Source: Macrostomum hystrix (Eukaryota; Platyhelminthes; Macrostomidae). From it: a stretch of 64,000 bases of DNA. The position numbers and the translations under genes are program-made. The stretch lies in the NCBI GenBank assembly GCA_950097015.1, contig CATNEN010000007.1, positions 7,484,001 to 7,548,000 of the forward strand, written 5' to 3'. This document shows, piece after piece, positions 42,914 through 64,000 of the stretch; the first letter of the stretch is position 1; each line of letters opens with the position of its first letter. Below the pieces are notes generated by a model. The model saw only the letters and a program-made list of their open reading frames with translations, had not been told where the DNA came from and ran no database searches.

Positions 42914-43876
42914 ATAGCTGAAAATCAATTGGAATATCATACTATTTCAGAAATATTTTGCTTCAATTTTTGTTACAATATATATACATGCATATAACAT
43001 ACATATATCATTATCTCTCATTCTATCACAAGCATATAAACTTTCTTTTGACCTATAAATAAACGAAAAAAAAGTTAATGAAAATATGTAAGACTTAAAT
43101 CAATCTGTTTAACTTCAGACCATTTTTTCATACTTAGACCAATAGCTAATTTTTGCAATCTTACCACATTTCCCTTATTTCCCTTGCCTTTTGCTATCAT
43201 ATTTTCTTTCCCTGAATTGTAATAGAGTTGGTACTACACTGTTATGAAAAAATGTGTAAGTAAGGTCCCAGGATATCAAAAACACAAATCCTAGTCTCGA
43301 ATTAAAGTTTAGAATCCAGTGCAAAAAATATAATTTAAAGAAAAAAATCTTGCTATAGTATTTATACTGAGCCAAGCCTGTACCTACACTTAGTCATTGA
43401 ACTAGGCCTAATTATTTGTATTCAGAATTTAAGAGTATAGGCCTAGTTAGCTAAAAACTATTTCTTTTTATATATAGACCAAGTTTCTTAAAAATTGTTA
43501 ATTTAAAGGCTATGCCAGTTGCCTATGCAAAAAAATAATTGACTGCAAAAGTCATATGTGTCTTTTCAAACAGGTTAAAATTTATAAGGCATTTCAAGGA
43601 AATAGCTGCTATAATATTTAAACTGCAAGTCTTGAGGTGTTGACGGGACAGCTTTGCAGTTAGCCTAGCAACACCTAACTGAACACTTTCAGTTTTAGTC
43701 AACACTTTTTGTGACATTTAGGGCCTAATTTCCCTTCTACCTTGTTCTTCTTTGTTATTTTCCTTTAGTTTCTTTGTTTTTCTTAGTTTCACCCCCTTTT
43801 TGTAGGCATTCTAGATTTTTTCTTATAAATCTGATAATTCCTTATAAGTCTGTTGCATGTTTAACAATCTTTACCA

Positions 43877-44197
43877 GGGTTTTTTTCTGTCAAAAATGTG
43901 GATGCAAGCTTGCATATTAAGCTAAAAAAATTGATGCAAATATGAAAACCAGGATGCAACTTGCATCTAGGTCTAAATTTGCGAATTTTGTTGGGATGAA
44001 TAATTAATTATCTTATTGTTTCATTATTTACAATATATTTATAAATGATGTTTTGTTTGTAACTTTTGATAAAAAATGACTTGCATGCATCTTGATCTAA
44101 AAAATGCAGATGCACGAGTTGCATCCAGTGCCAAAAAAGTGGGTGCAAATCCAAATTTCAGGGTGTAAATTACACCCTAATTGCATAAAAAACCCTG
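43877..44197. mobile_element. MITE-like element
   Basis: The ends are complementary (CAGGGTTTTTT at the left, AAAAAACCCTG at the right). Inside, GATGCAA/TTGCATC words recur many times in both orientations, with AT-rich DNA between. No transposase is present. A target duplication was not identified with confidence. Confidence 0.5.
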
Positions 44198-44209
44198 ATC
44201 CTTACTAAA

Positions 44210-44644
44210 TTGCGCGTTAGAGTTTTCTTACCCCGCTGGCGCGTTGTGATTGATTGGGTGGGTGACTGCTCTCTTGTTGACTCCGCCCCTTCCCCCACCT
44301 TTTTTGTATTTATTTACTTCCTTTTTTCGCAAAACATGAAAGTAAATTATCCCTTTCCCTTTATTGCTAAAATATATTTCTGTACTCACTTTCAGAATTA
44401 AAAAGAGCTTGGTTAGTACACTTAAACAAATAAAACTATGGGCTTTATACATTCTTTTCGAAATGCAAAGAAGAACTTTAACTATGGGATCTAAAATCTA
44501 AAATAAAAATTTTTTTAGGATTGTGAAAACAAAAAACATTGTACGTTATTTACTTTAAGGATTTAAATTCCACGATAGACGATGAACAATCGAAGCTATT
44601 GAGTCGACGCACATAGTTTTATTCTTAAGTATGCTCAAGAGAGA
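44210..44644 (+). promoter_or_regulatory. Possible CaMKII upstream region
   Basis: An inverted CCAAT (GATTGATTGGG, near 44250) and a GC-box-like CTCCGCCCC (near 44281) lie about 370-400 bases before the CaMKII ATG. An acceptor-like TTTTATTCTTAAG ends about 14 bases before the ATG. These are motif resemblances only. Confidence 0.3.

Positions 44645-64000
<19,356 letters not shown>

Overview
This is eukaryotic (metazoan) nuclear DNA. Five spliced genes can be assembled by hand with consistent splice phases: a KIF26/VAB-8-type kinesin (+, 6524-27176), a calaxin/EFCAB1-like EF-hand protein (-, 28914-29709), a LEKR1-like coiled-coil protein (-, 31223-33968), the mRNA-export helicase DDX19/Dbp5 (-, 36629-40484), and the N-terminal part of CaMKII (+, 44645 to beyond the window end). 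Every intron is GT-AG except one probable GC-AG intron in the calaxin-like gene. The GC-rich exons, AT-rich intergenic DNA, tRNA-derived SINEs ending in (ATT)n, very heavy minisatellite load and 3'-splice-site-like sequences just upstream of several start codons suggest an invertebrate, possibly a flatworm such as Macrostomum. The organism is an inference, not a demonstration.

Layout. 1-6500: non-coding, dominated by five tandem arrays. 6500-27200: the KIF26 gene, seven coding exons, with introns stuffed with 20-56 bp minisatellites, a SINE and (TATC)n/(GATA)n tracts. 28500-34000: calaxin-like and LEKR1-like genes in tandem on the minus strand. 34000-36600: AT-rich intergenic DNA. 36600-40500: Dbp5. 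40580-41480: an unusual compact unit with CCAAT, GC and TATA boxes, a run of stem-loops sharing a GGAT-type apex, and AATAAA; it could be a solo LTR or a small non-coding gene. 42400-46200: SINE and inverted-repeat (MITE-like) elements. 44600-64000: CaMKII, including two alternative copies of the exon encoding the DFG/activation segment.

By my coordinates, about 18-19 kb (near 29%) of the window is tandem repeat. Several arrays start within 8-40 bp of a 5' splice site, and one has copied the splice donor itself six times. The genes have unrelated cell roles (Wnt/axon-guidance-type kinesin, ciliary calcium sensor, coiled-coil protein, mRNA export, calcium signalling). They do not form an operon-like pathway, although the calaxin-like and LEKR1-like genes lie close together on the same strand.

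The most interesting observations are the tandem hairpin unit at 40813-41416, the strictly mutually exclusive CaMKII exon pair at 58295-58400 and 60353-60455, the association of minisatellites with splice donors, and a 1.5 kb minisatellite built from the A-box part of a tRNA-derived SINE.
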